A stretch of 64,000 nucleotides of DNA from DASUNQ01 sp035536455 (lineage in GTDB: Bacteria > Acidobacteriota > Thermoanaerobaculia > Multivoradales > UBA5704): NCBI GenBank assembly GCA_035536455.1, contig DATLOC010000043.1:29357-93356 (forward strand), written 5' to 3'. Positions 8,227 through 15,798 of this stretch are shown here, piece by piece (position 1 is the stretch's first letter; each line of letters opens with the position of its first letter). Made by a program: the position numbers and the translations under genes. The notes below the pieces were generated by a model. It saw nothing but the letters and a program-made list of their open reading frames with translations. It made no database searches and was not told the origin of the DNA.

Positions 8227-10391
8227 GAGGGGCCTCCAGAGACGCGGAAGGGCGCCGAAGCGCTCAAGGACCCACCCCGCGGTTCGATGAGAGTCACGAC
8301 GAGACGATAGGCGCCCGGGGCCAACCCCTCCGGGCGGAAGGTGGCGAGGACGCGGTCGAGGCCGTCGCCGGCGGTGACCCGGCCGAGGCCGGTCAGGACG
8401 CCGCCCGCCACCTCCTTGCCGTCGGCCCCGAGCACCTTGCCGCGCAGCCGCAGGTCGCCGGTGGCCAACTGGTAGCCGGCGAGGAAGAGGCGCACGTCCT
8501 CGCCCGCCGCCAGCAGCGGGTCGGGCTGGGGCACGAACGGCTGCTCGCCGAGCCGGAAGGGGTAGGCGGCGTCGCCCGGCGCGGCGGCGGCCTCGCGCAC
8601 CGTCAGCGCCGCGCCGTCGCCGGCGATGAAGAAGGGCTGCAGCAGGCGCTTGGCGATCTGCTGCGGGCTGGGGACGGTGAGCGGCACGATGCGCAGCGTC
8701 GTCTTGCCGGTGACGCCGCCGCGCACCAGGAGACGCAGCACGTGCTCCCCGGGCGGCAGCTGCAGGTCGCCGACGAAGCGGAGGCCGCCGGCCGCCGCCG
8801 CGGCGGTGCGCTCGGCGTCGAGCTGGAGCTGCTGGGCGAAGAAGTCCTGCACCCGCCCCTCGCCGTCGAAGGCGTAGGCGTAGAGCTCGAGCGCTGCCGT
8901 GTCGCCGCTCTTCTCGGCGGCCACCGCCGGCCCGGCCACCTCGATCACCACCGGCACGTAGCCGCGCTCCTCGGCGCCGGTGAAAGGCGTGGCCAGGACC
9001 GCCAGCGGGATCTCCGAGCGCTCCTCGCCGGAGACGATCAGCTCGGCGGCGCGGAAGCGGCGCTCGCCGACGCTGCGGCGCTCCGCGGCGAGCGGCGCGT
9101 AGTAGCCGGCGCGGTGGGTCAGGCGGGCGCCGCGCGGCGCCCCCTTGAGCTCCACCCGCAGCTGGTGGAAGGCGCCGTCCGGCGGCACCTCGTCGGCCTG
9201 GAAGGTGAGGACGTAGGTCAGGCGGCTGGCCTTGAGCATCCGTCCCATCGCCTCGCCGAGATTGTTGGTCTGACGGAAGAAGGTCCCGCCGGTCTCGTTG
9301 GCCAGGTAGGCGAGGCCTTCGCTGCCGACCCCGGTCTCGTCCCAGTTGCCGGACAGGCCGAAGGACTCGACGGTGTGGATCACCCAGCCGGCGCGGCGGA
9401 ACTCCTCGACCATGAGGAAGAGGGCCTTGAGCATCTGCGCGTTGCCGAGGAGCTGCCCCGAGTTGAGCCCGCCGACCTGGTTGCGGGCCTCGTCGCCAAG
9501 CATCAGCGCGTCGTCGAAGCCGTCGGAGAAGAAGACCAACGCCTTCCGCCCCTCGACGTCGCGGGTGGCGCGCGCGATGTCGGTGAAGGTGTCGGTGAAG
9601 GCGCGCACCTGGCCGCGGCGAGACTCGTTGATGAACGGCGTGTGGATGGCGTCCATCCCGGCCAGGGCCTCGAGGAGCAGCCCGGCGCCGCGGCCGTGGG
9701 TCGCGTCCGAGACCCAGGTGAGCGCCTCGCCGGCGGCGCTGATCTCGATCCCCGCCAGCCGGCTGATGCCGTTGACGACCGCGGTGGCGTCGGCGGCGGT
9801 GAGGCCCAGCGGGTCGCGTGCGCCCTGCTCGGCCGCCTCGGCCTGCAGCCGGGCGGCGGCCTCGCGGTCGCGGCGGAAGAGAGCGGCGATGGCGTCGAGC
9901 ACGCGCTCCACCTGCCGGCGGTCGGAGGTGAAGCCGACCGGCAGGACGACGCCGCGCTGCGAGGTATAGAGCGCCACCCCGACCAGGTCCTGCGGATGGA
10001 GGCCGCTGGCGAGGAGCTCGCGCGCCCCGCGCTCGGCGCGCTCCAGCGAGCGGTGGCTGGTGAAGGCGAGGTCGAAGAGCAGGAGGATATTGCGCCGGGC
10101 GACCGGTGGAACGGGGGTCGGGGCGGCGGTCCCACCGCCGGCGGCCGCGCCGAGGTCCACGATCTCGAAACCGGTGATCGGACGCGGCGCTTTGCCCTCG
10201 AAGATCGCGAAGTTCGCGGCGGTCAGGCCGCGCACCGGCTGGCCGTCTTTGACCACCTCGACCGGTACCTCGACGACGACGACAGAGGTCTCTTCGCGGA
10301 AGGTGTCGGTCTGCGGGACGGCGGGGGCGGCGAGGGCGAGCAGGAGAGAGGCGGCGATCGGGGCGCGGAGAACAGACCGGCAGCCAAGCAT
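8223..10391 (-). CDS. VWFA-related acidobacterial-domain secreted protein (paralogue D, first gene of the cluster)
   Basis: A 722-residue protein. I place the start at ATG 10391 (MLGCRSVLRAP), because GGAGGG lies six bases upstream; an in-frame ATG at 10409 would overlap that site. The signal peptide ends near APAVPQ. Then come REETSVVVVEVPVEV, GLTAANFAIFEGK, the VWA strand LLLLFDLAFTSHRSL, LVFFSDGFDD, HRAGYYAPLA and the shared C-terminal region. It is the promoter-proximal member. The 155-base gap to the S41 protease gene upstream on the same strand holds no obvious sigma-70 promoter or terminator. The family assignment is confident and the biological role is not known. Confidence 0.85.
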   Translation of the reverse strand: MLGCRSVLRAPIAASLLLALAAPAVPQTDTFREETSVVVVEVPVEVVKDGQPVRGLTAANFAIFEGKAPRPITGFEIVDLGAAAGGGTAAPTPVPPVARRNILLLFDLAFTSHRSLERAERGARELLASGLHPQDLVGVALYTSQRGVVLPVGFTSDRRQVERVLDAIAALFRRDREAAARLQAEAAEQGARDPLGLTAADATAVVNGISRLAGIEISAAGEALTWVSDATHGRGAGLLLEALAGMDAIHTPFINESRRGQVRAFTDTFTDIARATRDVEGRKALVFFSDGFDDALMLGDEARNQVGGLNSGQLLGNAQMLKALFLMVEEFRRAGWVIHTVESFGLSGNWDETGVGSEGLAYLANETGGTFFRQTNNLGEAMGRMLKASRLTYVLTFQADEVPPDGAFHQLRVELKGAPRGARLTHRAGYYAPLAAERRSVGERRFRAAELIVSGEERSEIPLAVLATPFTGAEERGYVPVVIEVAGPAVAAEKSGDTAALELYAYAFDGEGRVQDFFAQQLQLDAERTAAAAAGGLRFVGDLQLPPGEHVLRLLVRGGVTGKTTLRIVPLTVPSPQQIAKRLLQPFFIAGDGAALTVREAAAAPGDAAYPFRLGEQPFVPQPDPLLAAGEDVRLFLAGYQLATGDLRLRGKVLGADGKEVAGGVLTGLGRVTAGDGLDRVLATFRPEGLAPGAYRLVVTLIEPRGGSLSASAPFRVSGGPS

Positions 10392-10546
10392 TGAACCCTC
10401 CAGGATCAATGGATCTCTGACGCGGAGCCTAGCAAGCCGGCTGCCACCGGCGCAGGATTCATGGAATCAGTAACTTCCGCGCCGCGGGGCGCTGCGCGAG
10501 CACCCCTGCCGTCCTCGCCCGCGGACTCGCCCGTCCACGCTACCTG

Positions 10547-12808
10547 CTACCTGCTTCCCAGCTTCTCCTCGAGATAGGCGAGCGCCCGCTCCAGCACCTC
10601 GTCGCGGCCGGCGCGCAGCCCGGCCAGGGTGGGCGCGGCCGGCACGTCCGGCTGGAGGCCGAGCCGCTGGAGCTGCCGGCCGTCGGCGTGGCGCACGTCG
10701 TGGCCGGTGAAGGAGACCCGGATGCCGCCGGGGAGCGCGAAGTTGGTGACGTCGCCGTTGGCGCCGGCGGTGGGCTCGCCGACGAAGACGGTGCCGGACA
10801 CCGCTTCCAGAAAGAGCCCGGTGTGCTCGGCCTGGCTGATCGCCCGCTCGTCGATCAGCATCACCGTCTCGCCCTGATAGACCCAGTCCCCCTCCGCCGT
10901 CTCGGGGATCGGCTGGGCGAAGTAGTACCCCGCGTCGGCCAGCCCGAAGGCGTCGGCGCTGACCTCGCGGCGGCGGAAGAGCGCCGCCACCTCGGCGCCG
11001 CGGCGGTTGAGGCGCGGCGCCAGTCTCCAGGCGGTGCCGTTCGGGTAGCCGCGCATGTCGAAGACGAGCGCCGAGGTGTCGCGCAGCTCGTCGAGCATCG
11101 CATCCACCTGCTCGACCTCCAGCCACTGCAGATCGACGTAGCCGATGCGCGGCGTCAGGCGCCGCCAGGGCTTCCCCGCCGGCGGCGCCGGCCGCCAGTC
11201 GGTGCCGCGCTTCACCTCGACTCGCCGCCGCCCGCCGTCCGCCCCCTCGACCTCCAGCACCGCGGTCGAGTCGGCCGGCCCGCCGAGCGCCCGCCGTGCC
11301 GCCCGCACCCGCCGCGTCGTCTCCGTCGAGGCGATGGTGAGCGGCAGGAGGCGCTCCATCCGCGCCGCCAGCGGCTCGCCGTCCACCGCCAGCACGACGT
11401 CGCCCGGACGCAGGCCGGAGACCGCGGGATCGACCGTGACGACCGCGACCCGGCCTTCGATCAGCCGCACATCCACCGGCGGCCGGGCGGGGCCGCCTTC
11501 CAGACGCGCGATCGCGGGGTGCCCCGACACGCGGGTGTGGCCGTCGGCGACGTGCGCCATGAACTCCAGCACGGCACGCGCGTAAGCCTCCTGGCCCTCG
11601 GCCGCCGCGAAGGCCGGGAGGGCGGCGAGGAAGGCGGCGTCCCAGTCGCCGATCAGCTCGAGATAGGGATAGAAGTGGTGGATCACCCCCCAGGCGCGGC
11701 AGGCGGCGAGGAGCCGCATCCCGAAGGGCGGCGCCAGCATCTCCGGGTAGTCCGCCGCGGGGCGGTCGGTCGCCGGAGCGGCGGCGGCCGGGACGCTCGC
11801 GGCGGGCGCCGGCCAGCGCTCGGCCAGAAGCCGCTGCGCCGCCCGCACCGCCGCCTCCGGGTCCCGCGCCTCCGCCGGCGTCAGGACGACGTCGGCGGCC
11901 GGCGGCGGCCCGCCGGGGAAGAGCAGATCGCCGGTGCGCACCCAGGCCCGCAATCCCTCGCCGAGATCGACGACGATGCGCTCGGTGCCGCCGTGCGCCG
12001 CCGCGGCGCCTTCGCTCACCACTTTGGCGAGCCCGGCCGCCTGCAGCGCCAGCGCCATCTCGGGGAGCTCCGAGTGCGCGTCGGTGAGGACCACGAGCCG
12101 CCAGGCGCCGCCGGCGCCCGACGGCCGATAGTCGGCCGCCCCCGAGGTCACCAGCCCCGAGCGGTAGCCGCCGGAGGTGCTGCCACGGTGCGGCGTGTAG
12201 CCCCAGTGCACGAGCCAGCGCCGCGCGGGTCCCGGCACCGCGCGCGGCACGAGCTGCGGCGCGACCCACTCGACGGCATACGAGCCCCAAAAGTTGGGCT
12301 CGCCGAAGCGGAGGTCGAGGATCAGCCCCTTGGCCGCGGGGAGCCTCTCTTCGAGCGCCGCCTCGGCCAGCGCGGCGACCATGCCGCGCGCCTGCCGCAC
12401 CGACGGCAGGTCGACGAGGAGCACGCCGTCCCCCAGCTCGCGCAGCAACGGTCGCTCGGGCGCTGGCACCGGCACCGGCTCTGCACCGGCGCTCACTTCG
12501 GCCGCGGGCTCGTCCGGCCCCACGACCTCGGTCGCGGGGTCGCCGAGCGCGCCGAGCATCGCCGCGGCGACCTCGCGGTAATGCGCGGTCGGCGCGGCGC
12601 CGTCGATCGCCTCTGCCGCCGTGGCGAAGGCCGCGTCCCAGTCCCGCCCGCTCTGCCAGAGCCCGGGGTGGAGGTACTCGGCCGCCGTCCAGGCGTGGCA
12701 GAGCCCGGCGATCCGCTGCCACCGGCGGCCGACGGTAGCGCTCTCCTCGCCGCGCAGCGGCGGCGCGGCGAGGAGGCAGAGGAGAACGGCGGGAACGGCG
12801 CGGCGCAT
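10547..12808 (-). CDS. S41-family secreted peptidase with an internal, degenerate duplicate half
   Basis: A 753-residue protein with a signal peptide (to about residue 20). The C-terminal half looks like an active S41 (tail-specific) protease: a helical region, a PDZ-like piece (GLRPGDVVLAVDGEPL), FDMRGYPNG, and ERAISQAEHTG, where Ser658 is the likely nucleophile. The N-terminal half repeats the same order. A helical segment with HAWTAAEYLHPGLW and DWDAAF matches AWGVIHHFYPYLEL and DWDAAF of the second half, and LILDLRFGE then matches the FDMRGYPNG strand. At the nucleophile position the first copy has HSELPEMA, so it appears inactive. It precedes the VWFA cluster on the same strand. The substrate is unknown. 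Confidence 0.75.
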   Translation of the reverse strand: MRRAVPAVLLCLLAAPPLRGEESATVGRRWQRIAGLCHAWTAAEYLHPGLWQSGRDWDAAFATAAEAIDGAAPTAHYREVAAAMLGALGDPATEVVGPDEPAAEVSAGAEPVPVPAPERPLLRELGDGVLLVDLPSVRQARGMVAALAEAALEERLPAAKGLILDLRFGEPNFWGSYAVEWVAPQLVPRAVPGPARRWLVHWGYTPHRGSTSGGYRSGLVTSGAADYRPSGAGGAWRLVVLTDAHSELPEMALALQAAGLAKVVSEGAAAAHGGTERIVVDLGEGLRAWVRTGDLLFPGGPPPAADVVLTPAEARDPEAAVRAAQRLLAERWPAPAASVPAAAAPATDRPAADYPEMLAPPFGMRLLAACRAWGVIHHFYPYLELIGDWDAAFLAALPAFAAAEGQEAYARAVLEFMAHVADGHTRVSGHPAIARLEGGPARPPVDVRLIEGRVAVVTVDPAVSGLRPGDVVLAVDGEPLAARMERLLPLTIASTETTRRVRAARRALGGPADSTAVLEVEGADGGRRRVEVKRGTDWRPAPPAGKPWRRLTPRIGYVDLQWLEVEQVDAMLDELRDTSALVFDMRGYPNGTAWRLAPRLNRRGAEVAALFRRREVSADAFGLADAGYYFAQPIPETAEGDWVYQGETVMLIDERAISQAEHTGLFLEAVSGTVFVGEPTAGANGDVTNFALPGGIRVSFTGHDVRHADGRQLQRLGLQPDVPAAPTLAGLRAGRDEVLERALAYLEEKLGSR

Positions 12809-12880
12809 CAGGGCCTCCAGAAAGAGAGGCCCAAGGCTAGCGTAAGAGGGGAACGGCGCGGAGACGGCGGAAGTACGGGC

Positions 12881-13024
12881 CTACACGGCAGCGCGAAGCC
12901 GGCGCCGCTCGTTGAGCTTGCGCACCAGGTAGACCGCACCGACCAGCCAGAGCGGCACGGTGAAGAAGCCCAGTCGCATCTTCTGGTTCATCAGGCCCTT
13001 GACGTTGCGCTTGACCTTGCCCAT
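12881..13024 (-). CDS. Small single-span membrane protein (47 residues)
   Basis: A short frame starting at ATG 13024 behind AAAGGAG (8 bases upstream) and ending at TAG 12881. It encodes a basic N-terminus (MGKVKRNVKGLMNQK), one hydrophobic span (GFFTVPLWLVGAVYLV) and a basic tail (RKLNERRRLRAAV). This gives a typical positively charged flank on each side of one membrane helix. It lies between the S41 peptidase gene and a conserved hypothetical gene on the same strand. I do not recognise a family. The ribosome site, base composition and membrane topology support a real gene. Confidence 0.6.
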   Translation of the reverse strand: MGKVKRNVKGLMNQKMRLGFFTVPLWLVGAVYLVRKLNERRRLRAAV

Positions 13025-13061
13025 GTGTCGCTCCTTTCGCGTCAACTCCGCGAATTTGCAA

Positions 13062-13697
13062 TCAGGGTGCCACGCGCGGCCGACGGCGGGGCTCGTCGAG
13101 CCCGGCGTAGTCGAGCTCGACGCCGCTCGCCGCGGCGCGCAGCAGGAGCGATCCGCGGCTCATGTCGCCGAGCCCGGCGAAGCAGCGCGGGAAGCGCAGG
13201 CGCTCGCCGAAGAGCGGCAGCAGCAGGTCCACGTACTTGCCGGTCGCGACGCTGCCGAGGAGCACCGCGCGCCCGCCGCCGAGACGGGCGGCCAGGGCCG
13301 CCGCCTGCGCCACGAGCGGCCGCACGTAAGCGCGGTTGCGCACATCGACCGGCGTGCGCCGCAGCCGCCGCCAGCGCTCGGGAGTCAGCGCCCAGTCCGG
13401 CGGCACCAGGCCGAAGCCTGGCGCGATGACGAGGATCCCGCCTTCGGCCGCCAGCTCGCCCGGCGGCCGCGCGAAGCGGCGGGCGTAGGCGATCTTGCCG
13501 CGGAAGTAGAGGGCGGAGAGGAAGCTGAACGCCTCGTCGAGCGGCACGCCCTCGGGGCCGCGGAAGCGCTCGGCCGCGGCGAAGCGGGCGCGCGGCGAGG
13601 CGAGCTGCCGCGCCCGCACGCCCACGACGCTGGCCGGAGAGAGGAGGAAGACCTGCGGCGGGAGATCAGCCGCGGCGGGGAGCTCCGGGCCGCTCAT
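13062..13697 (-). CDS. Conserved hypothetical protein of unknown function
   Basis: A 211-residue protein from ATG 13697. It has recognisable conserved-looking blocks (VFLLSPASVVG, EAFSFLSALYFRGKIAYARRF, LVIAPGFGLVPPDW, RAVLLGSVATGKYVD), followed by a Cys-containing C-terminal part (CFAGLGDMSRGSLLLR). No signal peptide or membrane span is seen. The block RAVLLGSVATGKY looks like a nucleotide- or phosphate-binding strand-loop-helix, but that is only an impression. The start lies 32 bases inside the 3' end of the glycine-rich membrane gene upstream. I cannot assign a reaction. Confidence 0.65.
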   Translation of the reverse strand: MSGPELPAAADLPPQVFLLSPASVVGVRARQLASPRARFAAAERFRGPEGVPLDEAFSFLSALYFRGKIAYARRFARPPGELAAEGGILVIAPGFGLVPPDWALTPERWRRLRRTPVDVRNRAYVRPLVAQAAALAARLGGGRAVLLGSVATGKYVDLLLPLFGERLRFPRCFAGLGDMSRGSLLLRAAASGVELDYAGLDEPRRRPRVAP

Positions 13698-13989
13698 GCT
13701 CGTCCGCGAGCGGGGCCTCCTCGAGCTGCTCGTCGTCGGTCGTGTTGGCTTCCTCCGCCACTCCCTTGGCGGCCGCCACGCCCGCCGCGCCGCCGACCAT
13801 GCCGCCGACCAAGGCGCCGGGCGGGCCGCCGACGGCCGCGCCCACCGCCGCGCCGGCGACCGCGCCGGCCAACCCGCCGACACCGCTCGCCAGCGGGTGC
13901 TGCGGCGGGGCCTCGGGATCGCCGGGGTGGGTGGCCTCTTCGGGGCTGCCCGGCTCGGGCTCCTCGTCGTGTTTGCTCGGCTCGTCCAT
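13666..13989 (-). CDS. Glycine-zipper membrane protein
   Basis: A 107-residue protein. ATG 13989 is chosen because AGGAGG lies six bases upstream; an in-frame ATG at 14010 has no such site. An acidic, Pro-rich N-terminus (MDEPSKHDEEPEPG) precedes a glycine-zipper hydrophobic segment (residues about 35-75: repeated GxxxG such as GGLAGAVAGAAVGAAVGG). An acidic C-terminal tail with EEANTTDDEQLEEAP follows. Such proteins usually sit in the inner or outer membrane as stress or structural proteins; no specific role can be given. It overlaps the next gene by 32 bases. Confidence 0.6.
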   Translation of the reverse strand: MDEPSKHDEEPEPGSPEEATHPGDPEAPPQHPLASGVGGLAGAVAGAAVGAAVGGPPGALVGGMVGGAAGVAAAKGVAEEANTTDDEQLEEAPLADEHERPGAPRRG

Positions 13990-14027
13990 CGCGTTCCTCC
14001 TGAGGGCCAAGGGCCTGAGAACAGGAA

Positions 14028-14047
14028 GGGGCGGCCGGAGCCGCCCC
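14028..14047 (-). terminator. GC-rich hairpin between two minus-strand genes
   Basis: An eight-base perfect stem, GGGGCGGC pairing with GCCGCCCC around a CGGA loop, lies between the acidic lipoprotein gene and the glycine-zipper gene. On the minus strand it is followed by TTCCTGTT, a weak T-tract. It may terminate or attenuate transcription leaving the lipoprotein gene. Confidence 0.45.
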
Positions 14048-14072
14048 TCAAGGACTTCGGCGATCTCCGGCG

Positions 14073-14360
14073 TTAGGGACGGCTGGGCGGATCGTCGTCG
14101 TCGTCAGGGGGGTCCTGGTCGCCTTCGCGGGGCGGCTCGACGTCGACGTCCGGAACGGTCACCGTGACCTCCTTCGTGCCAACATCGACGTCCGCGGCGT
14201 CCACGTCGTACTCCGGGAGGTTCCCCGGCTCGGCCGAGACGTCGACGTCGACCTCGGGCAGCTCCCCCTCTTCCGTCTGCCGCACGCGGCAGGCGGTCGA
14301 GGTGACGGTGGCGCACAGCACCAGCAGCAGCATCAGAACTCGCAGCGTGGTCGATTTCAT
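14073..14360 (-). CDS. Small acidic lipoprotein
   Basis: A 95-residue protein behind a strong AAAGGAGG site. A lipoprotein signal peptide ends in the lipobox STAC (Cys24). The mature part is extremely acidic with Val-Asp alternation (PEVDVDVSAEP, DAADVDVG, VPDVDVEPP) and ends in an Asp-Pro-rich tail (DPPDDDDDPP). The Val-Asp repeats could bind calcium or other cations, but this is inference. It is expected to be anchored to the inner face of the outer membrane or to the inner membrane. No family is recognised. Confidence 0.65.
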   Translation of the reverse strand: MKSTTLRVLMLLLVLCATVTSTACRVRQTEEGELPEVDVDVSAEPGNLPEYDVDAADVDVGTKEVTVTVPDVDVEPPREGDQDPPDDDDDPPSRP

Positions 14361-14522
14361 CCCGACCTCCTTTCCTCTCTCGAGATGCGCCCCCGGTCCC
14401 CTGCCGCCGCCTACAGCGATCCCTCGAAAGCGTTCTGGGACGGGCGGGGGTGTGGGTTCGGTTCGATCTCGCCCGGAGATGAGTGCAAGGCGCGTTCCAG
14501 CCCGGGGCCGGTCCGCCGCCGT

Positions 14523-15458
14523 CTACAGGTACGGGTTGCCGATATCCGCGACTACCCTCCAGCTCCCGTCGTGCTGCTTGCGCCAGACGGTCAGGTAACG
14601 GCCGCGGGCGGTGACCGCGGGCGCTGCGCCCTCGCGCCGCTCGATGAAGTCCCAGGCGCCGATCGTGTAGCCGAGGTCGCCGGCGGCCGACGCCTCGGCG
14701 ACGAGCGGCTGCCAGCGCAGGTCGGTCGCCGGATCGCCGAGCAGCGGCTCCATCTCGGCCCGGATCGCCTCGTGGCCGCGGAGCAGCTTGTCGTTGCCGC
14801 CGACCTGGAGGCCGTCGGGCTCGAACCAGGCGATCCACCCTGCCGCGCCGCGCTCCGCGGTGGCCTGGTCGAAGTCGCGGTCGGCGAGCATGAGCGCCGC
14901 GGGCGCGCCCTGGACGATCGCGGTGGTGGGAAGCTGGTCGGCGGCGGGAGCGGCGGGGCGCGCGCCGGCGGGAAGCGCCGAGCGGGTGTTGATCATCTCG
15001 GTGACGACCTGCCAGGGCCCGTCGGACCGCGGCCGGCGCCAGACCCGGACGTAGAGCCCCGCGTCCTCGAGCCGCGCGGCGCCGGCGGCGCCGTCCGCGC
15101 TCAGCCGGTAGCGCCCCCACGTCCAGCCCAGGTCGCCGGAGGCCGCCGAGTGCGCGTCTTCCGGCTCCCAGGTGAAGGCGAAGCCGGGCGCGGCGAAGGC
15201 CGACGCGAGATAGGCGCGGATGGCGGCCTCGCCCGCCAAATCGGGCGCGCCGAAGCGGGAGAGGGTGGCGCCCGGGGCGAAGCCGGCGAGGAAGCCATCG
15301 AGCCCGCGCTCGGCGGTGGCGCGCGCCAGCGCGCGGTCGGCGTCGAGCAGCGTGGCGTCGCCGGCGGCGGACGGCGCGGCCGCGGCGACGGGTCCGTTGG
15401 CGAGCACGGCGGCGGCGAGCAGTGGCAGGGAGAGGAGAGCGAGGACGAGAGCGCGCAT
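14523..15458 (-). CDS. Secreted protein with two tandem NTF2-like (SnoaL/DUF4440-type) domains
   Basis: A 311-residue protein with a signal peptide (MRALVLALLSLPLLAAAVLA). ATG 15458 is chosen over upstream in-frame starts because it begins the signal peptide. Two similar about 130-residue cone-shaped domains follow. Each begins with LLDADRALARATAERGLDGFLAGFAP or LADRDFDQATAERGAAGWIAWFEP, runs through GDLGWTWGRYRL or GDLGYTIGAWDF, and ends in YVRVWRRPRSDGPWQVV or YLTVWRKQHDGSWRVV. This is the DUF4440/SnoaL pattern. Such domains bind small hydrophobic ligands or act as simple isomerases or hydrolases; no catalytic residue can be assigned. The protein is predicted to be periplasmic. Confidence 0.75.
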   Translation of the reverse strand: MRALVLALLSLPLLAAAVLANGPVAAAAPSAAGDATLLDADRALARATAERGLDGFLAGFAPGATLSRFGAPDLAGEAAIRAYLASAFAAPGFAFTWEPEDAHSAASGDLGWTWGRYRLSADGAAGAARLEDAGLYVRVWRRPRSDGPWQVVTEMINTRSALPAGARPAAPAADQLPTTAIVQGAPAALMLADRDFDQATAERGAAGWIAWFEPDGLQVGGNDKLLRGHEAIRAEMEPLLGDPATDLRWQPLVAEASAAGDLGYTIGAWDFIERREGAAPAVTARGRYLTVWRKQHDGSWRVVADIGNPYL

Positions 15459-15471
15459 GGCGCGCGCTACT

Positions 15472-15774
15472 CTACCCCTCCTCCTCCGTGTCGCTCCCGC
15501 TGAAGGCCCGCACACCGGCGCCGGAGTACAGGTAGTCCACCCCCTGCTGGCTGATCGCGTAACCGGGCTCCTTCCCCTCGCCCGCGGGGACGATCAGCTT
15601 GCGGTCGACGAGCGCCTCCAGCGCGGCCTGGACGTCGTCGGGCGGGAAGCGCGTGCCGACGTCGAGCAGCTCGCCGGCCGTGACGGTCTGTCCCGGCGTC
15701 GCGCCGACGCGGTCGGAGCGCTTTTCGTGGAAGACGGCGAGGAGCAGCTCCTCGGTCTCGGTCAGAACCTGCAT
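15472..15774 (-). CDS. Small winged-helix-like protein
   Basis: A 100-residue soluble protein with AAGGAGA just upstream of the ATG. Its layout, three helices then a beta-hairpin (TAGELLDVGTRFPPDDVQAALEALVDRKLIV, then GKEPGYAISQQGVDYL), is that of a winged helix-turn-helix with a C-terminal wing tyrosine motif. It lacks a sensor domain. It lies 24 bases downstream of the double RNase HI gene, so the two may be cotranscribed. A DNA-binding role is inferred from the fold only. Confidence 0.55.
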   Translation of the reverse strand: MQVLTETEELLLAVFHEKRSDRVGATPGQTVTAGELLDVGTRFPPDDVQAALEALVDRKLIVPAGEGKEPGYAISQQGVDYLYSGAGVRAFSGSDTEEEG

Positions 15775-15798
15775 CGGCAGTCTCCTTTGGATGAGCTC

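Noticed and set aside
12837..13061. A 74-residue minus-strand frame over the small membrane protein
   Set aside because: Its product is low complexity, whereas the other frame at 12881-13024 has a ribosome site and a membrane span.
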